The translations under genes were made by a program, and so were the position numbers. A stretch of 21,357 nucleotides of DNA from Bacillota bacterium (GTDB lineage Bacteria > Bacillota > Clostridia > Acetivibrionales > DTU013). The notes beneath the pieces are model-generated. The model ran no database searches, was not told where the DNA came from, and saw nothing but the letters and a program-made list of their open reading frames with translations. Positions 8,548 through 15,798 of the stretch are shown here, in pieces. The stretch's first letter is position 1, and the number at the start of each line of letters is the position of its first letter. The stretch spans positions 1 through 21,357 of the forward strand of contig JAEZLF010000318.1 in assembly GCA_023435925.1 (NCBI GenBank), read 5' to 3'.

Positions 8548-8599
8548 TATTTACTTGCCTCGATTCTTCGATTAACAGTGTCCATAATTTCAGCTTTCA

Positions 8600-8880
8600 A
8601 TTTCCAATGGGGGCAAGCCCCCATACCCCCTCGCTGCGGGCAAAATGAATTCGCCCTACGCTACACTTCGTGCGCCACGCCTAAACGTGGCGTTTGAACA
8701 ACGTCACTGGGAGATTGTAACCCGCCACTGACAGCTTTTTCAATCGGTAACCCCCACCAAGGCTTTTTGCTTAAGTAAAAGAGCCAGGAGAGGAGGGGAA
8801 CTGTGACGTTGTTCAATTTCAGCCCTTCTGTCAGGCAACTCCTATGTTCCTGACAAAGCTGCCATACAGCCGTCACCAAG
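8600..8880. repeat. Structured non-coding element, probably a dispersed repeat
   Basis: This gap lacks a convincing gene but is packed with inverted repeats. ATGGGGGC/GCCCCCAT forms a tight hairpin at 8607-8624. CGCCACG (8673-8679) pairs with CGTGGCG (8686-8692). A perfect 14-bp inverted repeat TTGAACAACGTCAC (8694-8707) and its complement (8803-8816) encloses about 95 bp. TGTCAGG/CCTGACA forms another stem near 8829-8855. The segment is GC-richer than its surroundings. A minus-strand frame at 8661-8879 encodes a Trp/Pro-rich 72-residue peptide, which I regard as accidental coding over the repeat. It could be a MITE-like element or a folded RNA. Confidence 0.5.
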
Positions 8881-9074
8881 CATGGGCTCTCTGCCTGAAA
8901 GTATATTATTAAATTCTCTGGCTGTCAATTAACGATATATGACTGATCATGCCCTTTGCACATATCTACTTTTTGTTTTGTGAATCCAGGTTTGAATAAG
9001 CCTGATTTAATTTGCAAACCTTTACAGAAGATGCTAAGCTATTGTTAGAATTTTCTTTAGGGAGGTTTCTTCTT

Positions 9075-10232
9075 ATGAACAGGTTCACTAATTTGACCCC
9101 ATTGTTGAAAAGCTTTGTGGAAAAAGGTCCTCCGGGGTGTTCATGTTCTGTTGTGCACAAGGGAAACACGGTTTACGAAGAGTATTTTGGGTATGCCGAT
9201 ATCGAAGCCAAGACACCTATTACCGCTGATACACTGTTCCGGATTTTCTCTATGACCAAAGTCATTACGTGCACTGCAGCCCTGATGTTATATGAGCGAG
9301 GGCTTTATCATTTGAATGATCCTTTATGTGAATACCTTCCTGAATTTAGAAACCCTCTGGTATACAGAACCTCCTCAAACGGTACCCTGTCTGCGTCACC
9401 GGCACTCTACCCCATCCGTATCAGAGATTTGTTCATGATGACCTCAGGCTTGCCCTATGGCGGTGACGACACGGAAACCGGTCGTCAGATCAAAAAGAAG
9501 AGTGAGGAATGGGCTGCGTCCGGAACAAAATATGATCTGCGCACAACTGTAAAAATGTTGGCCTCCGTCCCGCTTTGTTTTGACCCGGGAACTCATTGGC
9601 GCTATGGTTTTAGTCATGATGTACTGGCGGCTTTTATTGAGGTCGTATCCGGCAAAAAATACAGCCGGTTCCTGAAGGACGAAATATTCGACCCCCTGGG
9701 ATTAAAAAATACATTCCACCGTATTCCGGAGGATAAAATGAAAGATCTATGCAGCTTCTATTACCGTGCTGAAAACGGAGCACTTACAAAAAGTACGGAT
9801 ATGGATATGCATATTCATGCAGATGACATCTTTGAGGGCGGCGGTTCAGGCTTACTTTCAACTCTTGGAGATTATCAGCGTTTTATCCGCATGCTTTGCA
9901 ATCACGGCGAGCTGGACGGTGTCAGGATCCTCGGTAGAAAGACCGTGGACCTGATGGCAACAAATCATCTCAATTCCCAGCAGCAGGCCGATTATAACTG
10001 GCCTCACCACGCAGGGTACGGTTACGGCCTCGGTGTCAGGGTCATGGTGGATCCCGCGAAAGGCGGCTGCAATGGAAGTATCGGAGAATTTGGCTGGTCT
10101 GGCATGTTGGGAACATGGATGATGATTGACCGTAAAGAGGATTTGACGGTAACCTATATGCAGCAGCTGCAGCCCAGCTTGGAAGAGTTCCATGCACCAA
10201 GACTGCGCAATGTTGTATACAGCATGTTATAA
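9075..10232 (+). CDS. Serine hydrolase, beta-lactamase/family VIII carboxylesterase-like
   Basis: A 385-residue protein of the class C beta-lactamase fold (PF00144-type). The nucleophile motif S-x-x-K is S59-M-T-K62. The second motif begins at Tyr177 (RYGFSHDVLAAF). Near the C-terminus W341-S-G343 stands where class C beta-lactamases have KTG. A Tyr-x-x motif without Asn and a W-x-G third motif are typical of family VIII esterases, so ester hydrolysis is more likely than beta-lactam resistance. No signal peptide is evident, so it is probably cytoplasmic. I chose ATG 9075 because GGGAGG lies 9 bp upstream; the frame is open further upstream without a start context. It is a single-gene unit; a hairpin (10245-10277) follows. 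The substrate is unknown. Confidence 0.88.
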   Translation: MNRFTNLTPLLKSFVEKGPPGCSCSVVHKGNTVYEEYFGYADIEAKTPITADTLFRIFSMTKVITCTAALMLYERGLYHLNDPLCEYLPEFRNPLVYRTSSNGTLSASPALYPIRIRDLFMMTSGLPYGGDDTETGRQIKKKSEEWAASGTKYDLRTTVKMLASVPLCFDPGTHWRYGFSHDVLAAFIEVVSGKKYSRFLKDEIFDPLGLKNTFHRIPEDKMKDLCSFYYRAENGALTKSTDMDMHIHADDIFEGGGSGLLSTLGDYQRFIRMLCNHGELDGVRILGRKTVDLMATNHLNSQQQADYNWPHHAGYGYGLGVRVMVDPAKGGCNGSIGEFGWSGMLGTWMMIDRKEDLTVTYMQQLQPSLEEFHAPRLRNVVYSML

Positions 10233-10234
10233 CA

Positions 10235-10445
10235 CTTCGGTTCAAAGAAAATTTTTCGTTTGGAGAAAAATTTTCTTACCTCAGCAGTGTTTCAACGAGG
10301 CGGGCTGGTCGCAAGCTTTACTTGACTGGTCGCAAACTACGTTTGCTGCTCGCCTATGCATCCTGGGAGGTATGCTCACCGCCTGCAAACCAAAACTGTA
10401 CACGCCACGTATAGAGGTGGGGAACATCTTGGCCTCGTTATAACA
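10235..10445. repeat. Hairpin-rich insertion-like segment after the serine hydrolase
   Basis: The segment opens with a perfect stem GAAAATTTTTC (10247-10257)/GAAAAATTTTC (10265-10275), which may terminate hydrolase transcription although no separate T-run follows. An inner inverted pair AACGAGGC (10294-10301)/GCCTCGTT (10432-10439) frames the rest. The 9-mer GTTATAACA occurs at 10226-10234, over the hydrolase stop codon, and again at 10437-10445, as a target-site duplication would. Frames across it look non-coding. Confidence 0.4.
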
Positions 10446-10467
10446 GGCCGCAAAGCCGGTCTTCTTG

Positions 10468-11607
10468 TCACTGGGAGGACATGTTTTTGTATGTCTTTTT
10501 ATCCTGATACAGTAATATGTCAACCTTTTTAAGAAATTCCTCCGCGCTCATACGTAAGTGGCAGTCATATACCGCATAACCAATACTAACCCAGAGCTTG
10601 TACGCGTTGGAGCCGGACTTGTTATACTTTTCAAGACAGTTTTTGATGGTATGAACCAGAGCCTTCAAATCATTTTTGTTTGATGTATCCAGAATGATAC
10701 AAAATTCATCACCGCCATATCTTGCAATAAAATCATTTGTTTGAATGCAGCTTTTAAGCAGTTTTGCAGTAGTCTCCAATGCGTTATCCCCCACGTCATG
10801 CCCATGGGTGTCGTTAATGTACTTAAAGTTATTTATGTCTATCATGATAGCTGAAAAACCCTTCCCTTCAGCACACGAGTTAACTTTTTCCTTTATATAT
10901 GCATCCAGCTTCTTGCGGTTGCTTACTCCTGTCAAATAATCGGTATAAATGCTGTGATTCTGAGTATTCATAAAAATTACCAGTAGCGATAGAACAACAC
11001 TGTTGAGCATCAGTGATATACCGTAAAATCTAATTTGTAAAACAATACTGGCGCATGGAGGAACTGCAAAAAATAGAAGTGATAAGAAAGTTTTCTTTCC
11101 CAGTCTTCTGCGATTTACTAGTGTGATTGAAAAAGCCAAAAGAATCAGAATAATTGCAACAAAAACAGGGGCCAAAAAGAACGGACCCCTGTGGTATAAA
11201 TTATTCGAATCAATGTAATAAAACCACCCGTAAGGTTGAGAAAATATCAGAATAACCACATTCATGGTGTTAATGATACTTAGGGGATAAATCAACTTTC
11301 TGGTTTTCTTTTCATCATGAAACACCCTTAAGTGAACATAGGCGATCCACAGCGACGGCAAAATAAGGTTCATCATAAAAATTGTAAAATTCCCGAACGC
11401 ATTAATCATCGGATAAAATACAAAAGCATTACCGTCAAATCTGCTTAAAGTATCAATACACAACATAAAAACCGTAGTGTATAACATCCACATATAAAGT
11501 TTATCCTGCAAAGAATCTTTTTCAAAAATTCTTAAGGCATGAGCATAGATAATAAGAATTATTACGATAGAATAGGCATTTAATATTGTATTATTTTCCA
11601 GACTCAT
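10468..11607 (-). CDS. Membrane-bound GGDEF diguanylate cyclase
   Basis: A 379-residue protein with a multi-helix membrane sensor region (residues ~10-215, about seven hydrophobic segments) and a C-terminal GGDEF domain (~220-379). The domain shows DYLTGVSNR, then MIDINNFKYINDTHGHDVGD, then the active-site signature RYGGDEF with GGDEF at 298-302. All look catalytically intact, so it should make cyclic di-GMP from two GTP. The inhibitory I-site, normally RxxD, reads Q289-T-N-D292, so product inhibition may be weak or absent. No EAL domain is fused. The start is supported by GGGAGT upstream of ATG 11607. It is transcribed alone, divergently from the cupin gene. The sensed signal is unknown. Confidence 0.93.
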   Translation of the reverse strand: MSLENNTILNAYSIVIILIIYAHALRIFEKDSLQDKLYMWMLYTTVFMLCIDTLSRFDGNAFVFYPMINAFGNFTIFMMNLILPSLWIAYVHLRVFHDEKKTRKLIYPLSIINTMNVVILIFSQPYGWFYYIDSNNLYHRGPFFLAPVFVAIILILLAFSITLVNRRRLGKKTFLSLLFFAVPPCASIVLQIRFYGISLMLNSVVLSLLVIFMNTQNHSIYTDYLTGVSNRKKLDAYIKEKVNSCAEGKGFSAIMIDINNFKYINDTHGHDVGDNALETTAKLLKSCIQTNDFIARYGGDEFCIILDTSNKNDLKALVHTIKNCLEKYNKSGSNAYKLWVSIGYAVYDCHLRMSAEEFLKKVDILLYQDKKTYKNMSSQ

Positions 11608-11671
11608 TGATATTCACTCCCTGATGAGCTTGGGGTCATTCTTTCACATCATCTACATGCTGCTTACCCTT

Positions 11672-11699
11672 TTTATACATTAATATCTTACCATATCAA
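11672..11699 (-). promoter_or_regulatory. Probable promoter of the diguanylate cyclase gene
   Basis: On the minus strand TTGATA (complement of 11694-11699) and TATAAA (complement of 11672-11677) are separated by 16 bp. They lie about 65 bp upstream of the GGDEF gene's start. Spacing and sequence fit a sigma-A promoter. Confidence 0.45.
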
Positions 11700-11700
11700 A

Positions 11701-11731
11701 TTGATAAATGAAAAGGCACAATTTGTATAAT
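11701..11731 (+). promoter_or_regulatory. Possible promoter of the cupin gene
   Basis: TTGATA (11701-11706) and TATAAT (11726-11731) on the plus strand have a 19-bp spacer, slightly long but with a perfect -10. They lie 100 bp before the cupin start and almost touch the divergent promoter of the diguanylate cyclase, so the two genes could share control. Confidence 0.4.
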
Positions 11732-11830
11732 AACATAAACTACAATCGTTTTCATTTCAAGAATCCCGCGGAATATCCGTTGTAAAATTCAGGCATAAGT
11801 GTTAACATAAGCTTGAAAGGAGATGAAAAC

Positions 11831-12283
11831 ATGGTATTTAGCAACAACGAAGGTGAGTATGGTAAATATATTATTCAGGATTTGCAATATCCGAACCAAG
11901 GTACTCCCGAGTTTCAGGAGATGTACAAAAAGTTTTCAAACCGTATTCTCTGGATTGACGGAAATGTTTGCCCCGGCGCTTTTCAGATGAATACCGCTTG
12001 GTATTATGCCGTACCTGAGCGCGACCCGGTTTTTGAAGAGCATCAGCATGAGGACGATGAAATAGTTGGTTTTTTTGGCTCAGACCCCAGCGATCCTTAT
12101 AACCTGAATGCAGAAATTGAGGTCACAATGAATGGTGAAACCCATCTTTTAACACGTTCCAGTCTCATATTCTGCCCGGCGAACATGCCGCATATGAGAA
12201 TAAGTATAAAAAAAGTTGTGAAACCGGTCTTTCATTTCTCAATTATGAGAGGTGCGGAATATAACGGTGCAGCATATAAGTAA
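11831..12283 (+). CDS. Cupin-like protein
   Basis: A 150-residue protein with a cupin-style pattern. EEHQHEDDEIVGFFG near residues 73-87 supplies closely spaced His and acidic residues that could bind a metal. A second part, SSLIFCPANMPHMRI (~115-130), holds the later His expected in the second cupin motif. It lacks a signal peptide. The ATG at 11831 is preceded by AAGGAG at a proper distance; an in-frame TTG further upstream is less likely. Small cupins of this kind are found in Clostridia near sugar or aromatic metabolism genes, but the reaction is unknown and the neighbours here give no clear hint. The fold is a reasonable inference; the function is not assigned. Confidence 0.75.
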   Translation: MVFSNNEGEYGKYIIQDLQYPNQGTPEFQEMYKKFSNRILWIDGNVCPGAFQMNTAWYYAVPERDPVFEEHQHEDDEIVGFFGSDPSDPYNLNAEIEVTMNGETHLLTRSSLIFCPANMPHMRISIKKVVKPVFHFSIMRGAEYNGAAYK

Positions 12284-12291
12284 GTTTAGGA

Positions 12292-12376
12292 GCAGGCTTA
12301 GCGGTATTAATCCAGCATAAAAAGAGGTGTTCAAGCGAAATATCGCAATTAATGCTGCGGTTATCCGCTAGGCTTA
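12292..12376. repeat. Long imperfect inverted repeat after the cupin gene
   Basis: The arm AGGCTTAGCGG...AATCCAGCAT (12292-12316) pairs with the arm ATGCTGCGGTTATCCGCTAGGCTT near 12350-12374, with a few mismatches and G-U pairs and a loop of about 35 nt. A folded 3' untranslated region of the cupin mRNA or a short repeat element are both possible. There is no clear T-run for a standard terminator. Confidence 0.4.
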
Positions 12377-12377
12377 C

Positions 12378-12420
12378 TAGAACTGTCAAAGATTGTGCCG
12401 TGGATGCTGTACATCCCCCA
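12378..12420 (-). pseudogene. Short L,D-transpeptidase (YkuD) fragment, duplicate of the one at 14420-14462
   Basis: On the minus strand these 43 bp encode WGMYSIHGTIFDSS, the catalytic-histidine region of a YkuD domain. They are nearly identical to 14420-14462 (about four differences), in the same orientation. The fragment begins right after the stop codon of the DUF4143 ATPase and ends in unrelated sequence. It is a remnant of a second copy of the transpeptidase gene. Confidence 0.7.
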
Positions 12421-12436
12421 CCCTGTCTTTGTAGTT

Positions 12437-13900
12437 TTACCCCTTATACCCCTTCTCTTCAGCGTGCCCCAGGAGATACAGAAAAGCATAAGCAGGAATT
12501 TTGTAAATAGGCACCTTGGTTTTATAAGGCAATATGCCATATGAATCAGAGGTCTTTGTTACCACAATAGCGGCAAGGACCTTATCCTTTTCGCTGTCAG
12601 CCAATTCTACAATAGCATCATCCTGCTTTATTACCGGATTCTCCCGGTACTTGACCTCGGCAAGTATCTTCCCAGTAGGGTAATCCACCACAACATCTAT
12701 TTCCTTAGGTAGCTGACCAGATTTACGATAATAACCTACACGTGCCTTCGAGGGATAATAGAACGAAGCAAGATGCTTATAAACAGCTGTCTCAGCTACA
12801 AGTCCCATCTCCTCAGGGTTGGATACCAAATCATTAAAATCCAACATAAGGACAGCGTTTCTTATTGCTGCATCGGATATATAAATCTTTGGTGCAGCTT
12901 TCAGTATCATCTTCCCAGCCAATCCAACCGGCATACTCCTATAAATCAGGTTAGCTCTCTCAAGGAATTCGATATAACTATCGATAGTAGCCCTTGGAGT
13001 ACCATCAAGCTCCTTGCTTATGGTGGAAGTATTGATAATATTCGAAGAATTAAAACACAGATATAAAAACACCTTTTCCAATATCGCCGAATTCCTTATG
13101 TTGAAAAGGCTTGGTATATCTCTTTTGAGCACCTTATCAACCACATCTTCACGCAGTATCCTCTGTGCACCAAAGTCATCATCAGAAAGAACAAGTTCAG
13201 GAAAACCACCAACTGTAAGGTATCTTGTAAAATGCTTTTGTAAAGGCTCCAGCAAGTGCATGACTTCTCTCTGTGTACTTTCACTCATTGAAACAAGGGA
13301 GGTAGGCTTTACATCAACATTCAGTTTTGGAACATCCTTAATACCGGCTAGTTTACAGTATTCATAGAAGGATAATGTAGGTACACGGATAATATTCCAT
13401 CGACCAACTCCACTGTCACCGGCACCTTTTTCAATAACCGGACTAGCTGACCCGGTAGCTGTAATATAAACGTGCGGCTTGTTATCATAAAATACCTTAA
13501 GGTACAATTCCCAGTCATCTGCATACTGGATCTCGTCAAAAAAGAGCCATAATTTATCCTCTGGATAAATATTGGTAGTATAGATTTCTACCAACTCCTC
13601 CATAGAGTAAAACTTCAGTATAGGGTGGTCAAAGGATACATATAGTATACGCTTTGGCTGTATACCCTTATCAAGTAAGCTTTGAATCATCTGATACATA
13701 ATGGTTGTCTTGCCAACACGTCTGGCCCCGGAAAGCAGCACAAATCTGCGTACAGAAGTATGCTCCATCCAGCACATAGACTCAAAGTATGCAAAACGCT
13801 TAGTGGGCTTCACCATATCCTGAGGCATTGTTCCAACGCGCCACCAGGGATTATATGAATATAGCAGCTTAATAACATTTTCTACAGATGCAATCGCCAT
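12437..13900 (-). CDS. AAA-family ATPase with C-terminal DUF4143 nuclease-like domain
   Basis: A 487-residue protein of the COG1373 type (AAA_14 plus DUF4143). The Walker A motif GARRVGKTT is at residues 58-66 and Walker B LWLFFDEIQ near 117-125, so ATP binding is expected. The C-terminal domain contains KEIDVVVDYPTGKILAEVKYRE, matching the D...E-x-K pattern of the PD-(D/E)xK nuclease fold, as often seen in DUF4143 proteins. These genes are common and scattered in Clostridia, with no established function; roles near toxin-antitoxin or mobile-element biology have been suggested. The start has GAGGTGAAAG upstream and a strong promoter at 13923-13951. It is bracketed by two pieces of an L,D-transpeptidase gene, which suggests it arrived or was rearranged by recombination. 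Confidence 0.9.
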   Translation of the reverse strand: MAIASVENVIKLLYSYNPWWRVGTMPQDMVKPTKRFAYFESMCWMEHTSVRRFVLLSGARRVGKTTIMYQMIQSLLDKGIQPKRILYVSFDHPILKFYSMEELVEIYTTNIYPEDKLWLFFDEIQYADDWELYLKVFYDNKPHVYITATGSASPVIEKGAGDSGVGRWNIIRVPTLSFYEYCKLAGIKDVPKLNVDVKPTSLVSMSESTQREVMHLLEPLQKHFTRYLTVGGFPELVLSDDDFGAQRILREDVVDKVLKRDIPSLFNIRNSAILEKVFLYLCFNSSNIINTSTISKELDGTPRATIDSYIEFLERANLIYRSMPVGLAGKMILKAAPKIYISDAAIRNAVLMLDFNDLVSNPEEMGLVAETAVYKHLASFYYPSKARVGYYRKSGQLPKEIDVVVDYPTGKILAEVKYRENPVIKQDDAIVELADSEKDKVLAAIVVTKTSDSYGILPYKTKVPIYKIPAYAFLYLLGHAEEKGYKG

Positions 13901-13922
13901 TCTTTCACCTCATTCCTCTAAT

Positions 13923-13978
13923 ATCATACCCTAGTTTAGCATTTTTATCAATAGATATGCAAATTATGTTTTGCATAT
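13923..13978 (-). promoter_or_regulatory. Promoter of the DUF4143 ATPase with adjacent palindrome
   Basis: On the minus strand TTGATA (complement of 13946-13951) and TATGAT (complement of 13923-13928) are separated by exactly 17 bp. Directly upstream is a perfect 9-bp inverted repeat, ATATGCAAA (13955-13963) and TTTGCATAT (13970-13978). A further half-site ATATGC is at 13989-13994. The layout suggests a regulator bound next to the -35 element. Confidence 0.6.
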
Positions 13979-14075
13979 TATTTAATAAATATGCTAAGTA
14001 TAGAGGCCAAAAAGATTGATAAGAAAGATAAATCAAGCACTCGACAGGATATTGATTTCCCGGAAATAGTTTAAC

Positions 14076-14492
14076 TCACTCAAACTCACGGAATCCCATC
14101 ATCAGCCAATCGTCCTTTGTAATAGTGTTCTTGGCCGTCAGGCCGTTGGATCGCTGAAATTGATGAAGTGCCTTTTTTAGATCATCCTGGTATATACCAT
14201 CCAGCTCACCGCTATAGAAACCCAACTCCATGAGCTGCCGCTGAATGGCAAGTACATCGGAGCCCCTGTCCCCAGGGTTGATTTCCGCAAACCCCCTGCC
14301 AAAAGGGCCAAATTGCCCATTTACAATGACAACCTCTGTACCGATGGGTACAAGGGCATACAGCTCAGCCACATCCTCGCTGAACATACGGATACAGCCT
14401 TTACTGGCTGCTGAGCCAATAGAACTGTCAAAGATTGTGCCGTGGATGCCATACGTCCCCCAGGGTACGTCCCGGTTTGGAACACACGATAA
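14076..14492 (-). pseudogene. L,D-transpeptidase (YkuD) with peptidoglycan-binding domain, 5' truncated
   Basis: The frame contains the end of a YkuD catalytic domain: VPWGTYGIHGT, then SAASKGCIRMF with the catalytic Cys of the S-x-G-C-x-R motif. A linker and a PG_binding_1-type repeat follow (DVLAIQRQLMELGFYSGELDG... ALHQFQRSNGL). The protein would cross-link peptidoglycan through L,D bonds in the cell envelope. The N-terminal half is missing: going upstream the frame meets a TAG at 14493-14495 soon after the conserved region, and no start with a ribosome binding site is present. An ATG exists inside (14387) but would exclude the catalytic Cys. A 43-bp piece of the same gene reappears at 12378-12420, on the other side of the DUF4143 ATPase. 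Confidence 0.8.
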
Positions 14493-14576
14493 CTACCTGC
14501 TGCTATTGAGGATCTATATTTCGGTGTCGACTCCTGTAATACATCAGATTACCCATTATCCATTGTAAGAAGCCGA

Positions 14577-14924
14577 ATGCATGATATTTGTCACCCTGTA
14601 CTAACCCTTGCCTGGAGTAATTATAGCAATGTTAGGATAAACTCAGGTATTACGAATCATCGAGGTTATCTTGCAAAATGTATCTGGTCAGCCTTAATTG
14701 ATTCCTCTATAAACCAAGAATTACTTGAGGGAGACCAAGAAGGATCGCGGGGCTACTTACGCATAAAGCAACAAATAGACCAGTATATTATTGATAATAT
14801 TGACCAAAACGTGATTATTAATGCTGATAGTTATCAGGGTCTGCCCTTTGCTAAGATACTCTCAAGTACGGACAACCGACGACTTATCGTCTTTTGGGAC
14901 GATAAGAATAAATGTATTAGATAA
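14577..14924 (+). CDS. Hypothetical protein, 115 residues, upstream of parA
   Basis: A frame of 115 codons ending at 14924, 124 bp before parA. I do not recognise it. It is mostly soluble-looking, with a predicted helical middle (YLRIKQQIDQYIIDNIDQN) and a C-terminal segment RRLIVFWDDKNKC. There is no strong ribosome binding site before the ATG at 14577, and the region just upstream holds the broken edge of the transpeptidase gene, so this may be the 3' part of a gene that lost its beginning. Its codon pattern reads like real coding sequence. It could have belonged to the mobile element that carries parA. No function is assigned. Confidence 0.45.
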   Translation: MHDICHPVLTLAWSNYSNVRINSGITNHRGYLAKCIWSALIDSSINQELLEGDQEGSRGYLRIKQQIDQYIIDNIDQNVIINADSYQGLPFAKILSSTDNRRLIVFWDDKNKCIR

Positions 14925-14955
14925 CAACCATACGTAGATCAACCCGATTAATATT

Positions 14956-14985
14956 TTGCCTATTTGTTTACTTGTTTACTATTAT
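14956..14985 (+). promoter_or_regulatory. parA promoter with two GTTTAC operator boxes
   Basis: TTGCCT (14956-14961) and TATTAT (14980-14985) have an 18-bp spacer; TTGTTT and TTATAG a few bases on is an alternative pairing. GTTTAC occurs at 14966-14971 and 14974-14979, an 8-bp direct repeat between the promoter elements. The same hexamer forms the palindromes downstream of the operon. Binding by the RHH protein would give autorepression, the usual arrangement in type Ib partition operons. Confidence 0.6.
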
Positions 14986-15048
14986 CTTATAGCATAGAGC
15001 CTTTTGAACCGAATAATTGGAAACTTATCAAAACGGAGGTAGCAAAGT

Positions 15049-15798
15049 ATGAAAGTAATTTCTATCGCTAATCAGAAAGGTGGAACAGCAAAAACCACAA
15101 CAACATGGAACTTATCAGCATGCCTCGCAGAGCATGGCAAGAGAGTATTAATGATCGATCTAGATCCTCAAGCTAGTCTTACCATCTGTCAGGGTATAGA
15201 ACCAGGCGAATTGGAGATTAGCATTTATAACGTATTGTCCGGTTCTGTAGATATTAATGATACTATTATAGAACTTGGCAGTTATGACTTACTGCCAAGT
15301 TCTATAGATCTATCAGCTGCTGAGGTTGAATTGAGTGCAAAAATCGGGAAAGAGTATCTGCTTGCTAAATGCATCAGAAAAATCAACAAAGCGTATGATT
15401 CAATAATCATCGATTGTCCACCCAGCCTTGGAAATCTCACTGTCAATAGTTTGTGTGCCTCGGATTACCTAATTATTCCTATGGCTTGTGAATTTTTAGC
15501 CTATAGGGGGTTAAAGCTATTAGAAGATACAATTGTCCAGGTCGCCGAGCTTAATCCCAGGCTTACCACTCTTGGCATTCTTCCAACTATGTATGATTCC
15601 AGAACTATCCACAGCGAAGAGGTTCTCCGCGAAGCAAGAAAAGGTAGCATACCTGTATTCGATATTGTTGTGAAAAAATCCATTAAATTCTCAGACTTAA
15701 CTATTCTAGCTAGAAACATTTTAGATTGCTCTCCAGATAAGTTCGAAGGAAAAACAGCTTACAGACAACTAGCATTGGAGGTATTGAATCATGAGTAG
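15049..15798 (+). CDS. parA: ParA-family partition ATPase (small, type Ib-like)
   Basis: A 249-residue ParA/MinD-type ATPase. The deviant Walker A motif KGGTAKTT is at residues 10-17, including the signature Lys10 and the P-loop Lys15. Walker A' is visible as MIDLDPQASLT (35-45) and Walker B as DSIIIDCPPSL (117-127). It lacks the N-terminal helix-turn-helix of type Ia ParA proteins, so it should not bind its own promoter specifically. With the overlapping RHH gene it forms a two-gene partition operon: ParA forms ATP-dependent patterns on the nucleoid and moves DNA bound by the partner. The ribosome binding site CGGAGG is well placed. Its stop overlaps the next gene by 8 bp. A perfect 16-bp inverted repeat lies inside the coding sequence. 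The operon could segregate a plasmid or an integrated element. Confidence 0.93.
   Translation: MKVISIANQKGGTAKTTTTWNLSACLAEHGKRVLMIDLDPQASLTICQGIEPGELEISIYNVLSGSVDINDTIIELGSYDLLPSSIDLSAAEVELSAKIGKEYLLAKCIRKINKAYDSIIIDCPPSLGNLTVNSLCASDYLIIPMACEFLAYRGLKLLEDTIVQVAELNPRLTTLGILPTMYDSRTIHSEEVLREARKGSIPVFDIVVKKSIKFSDLTILARNILDCSPDKFEGKTAYRQLALEVLNHE
15267..15306. repeat. Perfect 16-bp inverted repeat inside parA
   Basis: TATAGAACTTGGCAGT (15267-15282) and ACTGCCAAGTTCTATA (15291-15306) are exact reverse complements separated by 8 bases. In the mRNA they would form a stable hairpin within codons for IELGSYDLLPSS. Such a perfect stem in coding sequence is unusual, and it stands in a conserved part of the protein. 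Confidence 0.85.

Noticed and set aside
8661..8879. Minus-strand 72-residue ORF rich in Trp and Pro
   Set aside because: It overlaps several inverted repeats, has no clear ribosome binding site, and reads like translation of a repeat element.
9075..10232. Beta-lactamase conferring antibiotic resistance
   Set aside because: The third motif is WSG, not KTG, the second lacks Asn, and no signal peptide is seen; an esterase or other hydrolase is more likely.
14032..14060. Similarity of CACTCGACAGGATATTG to the istB tail at the window start
   Set aside because: Only about a dozen matching bases, not continued on either side; probably chance.
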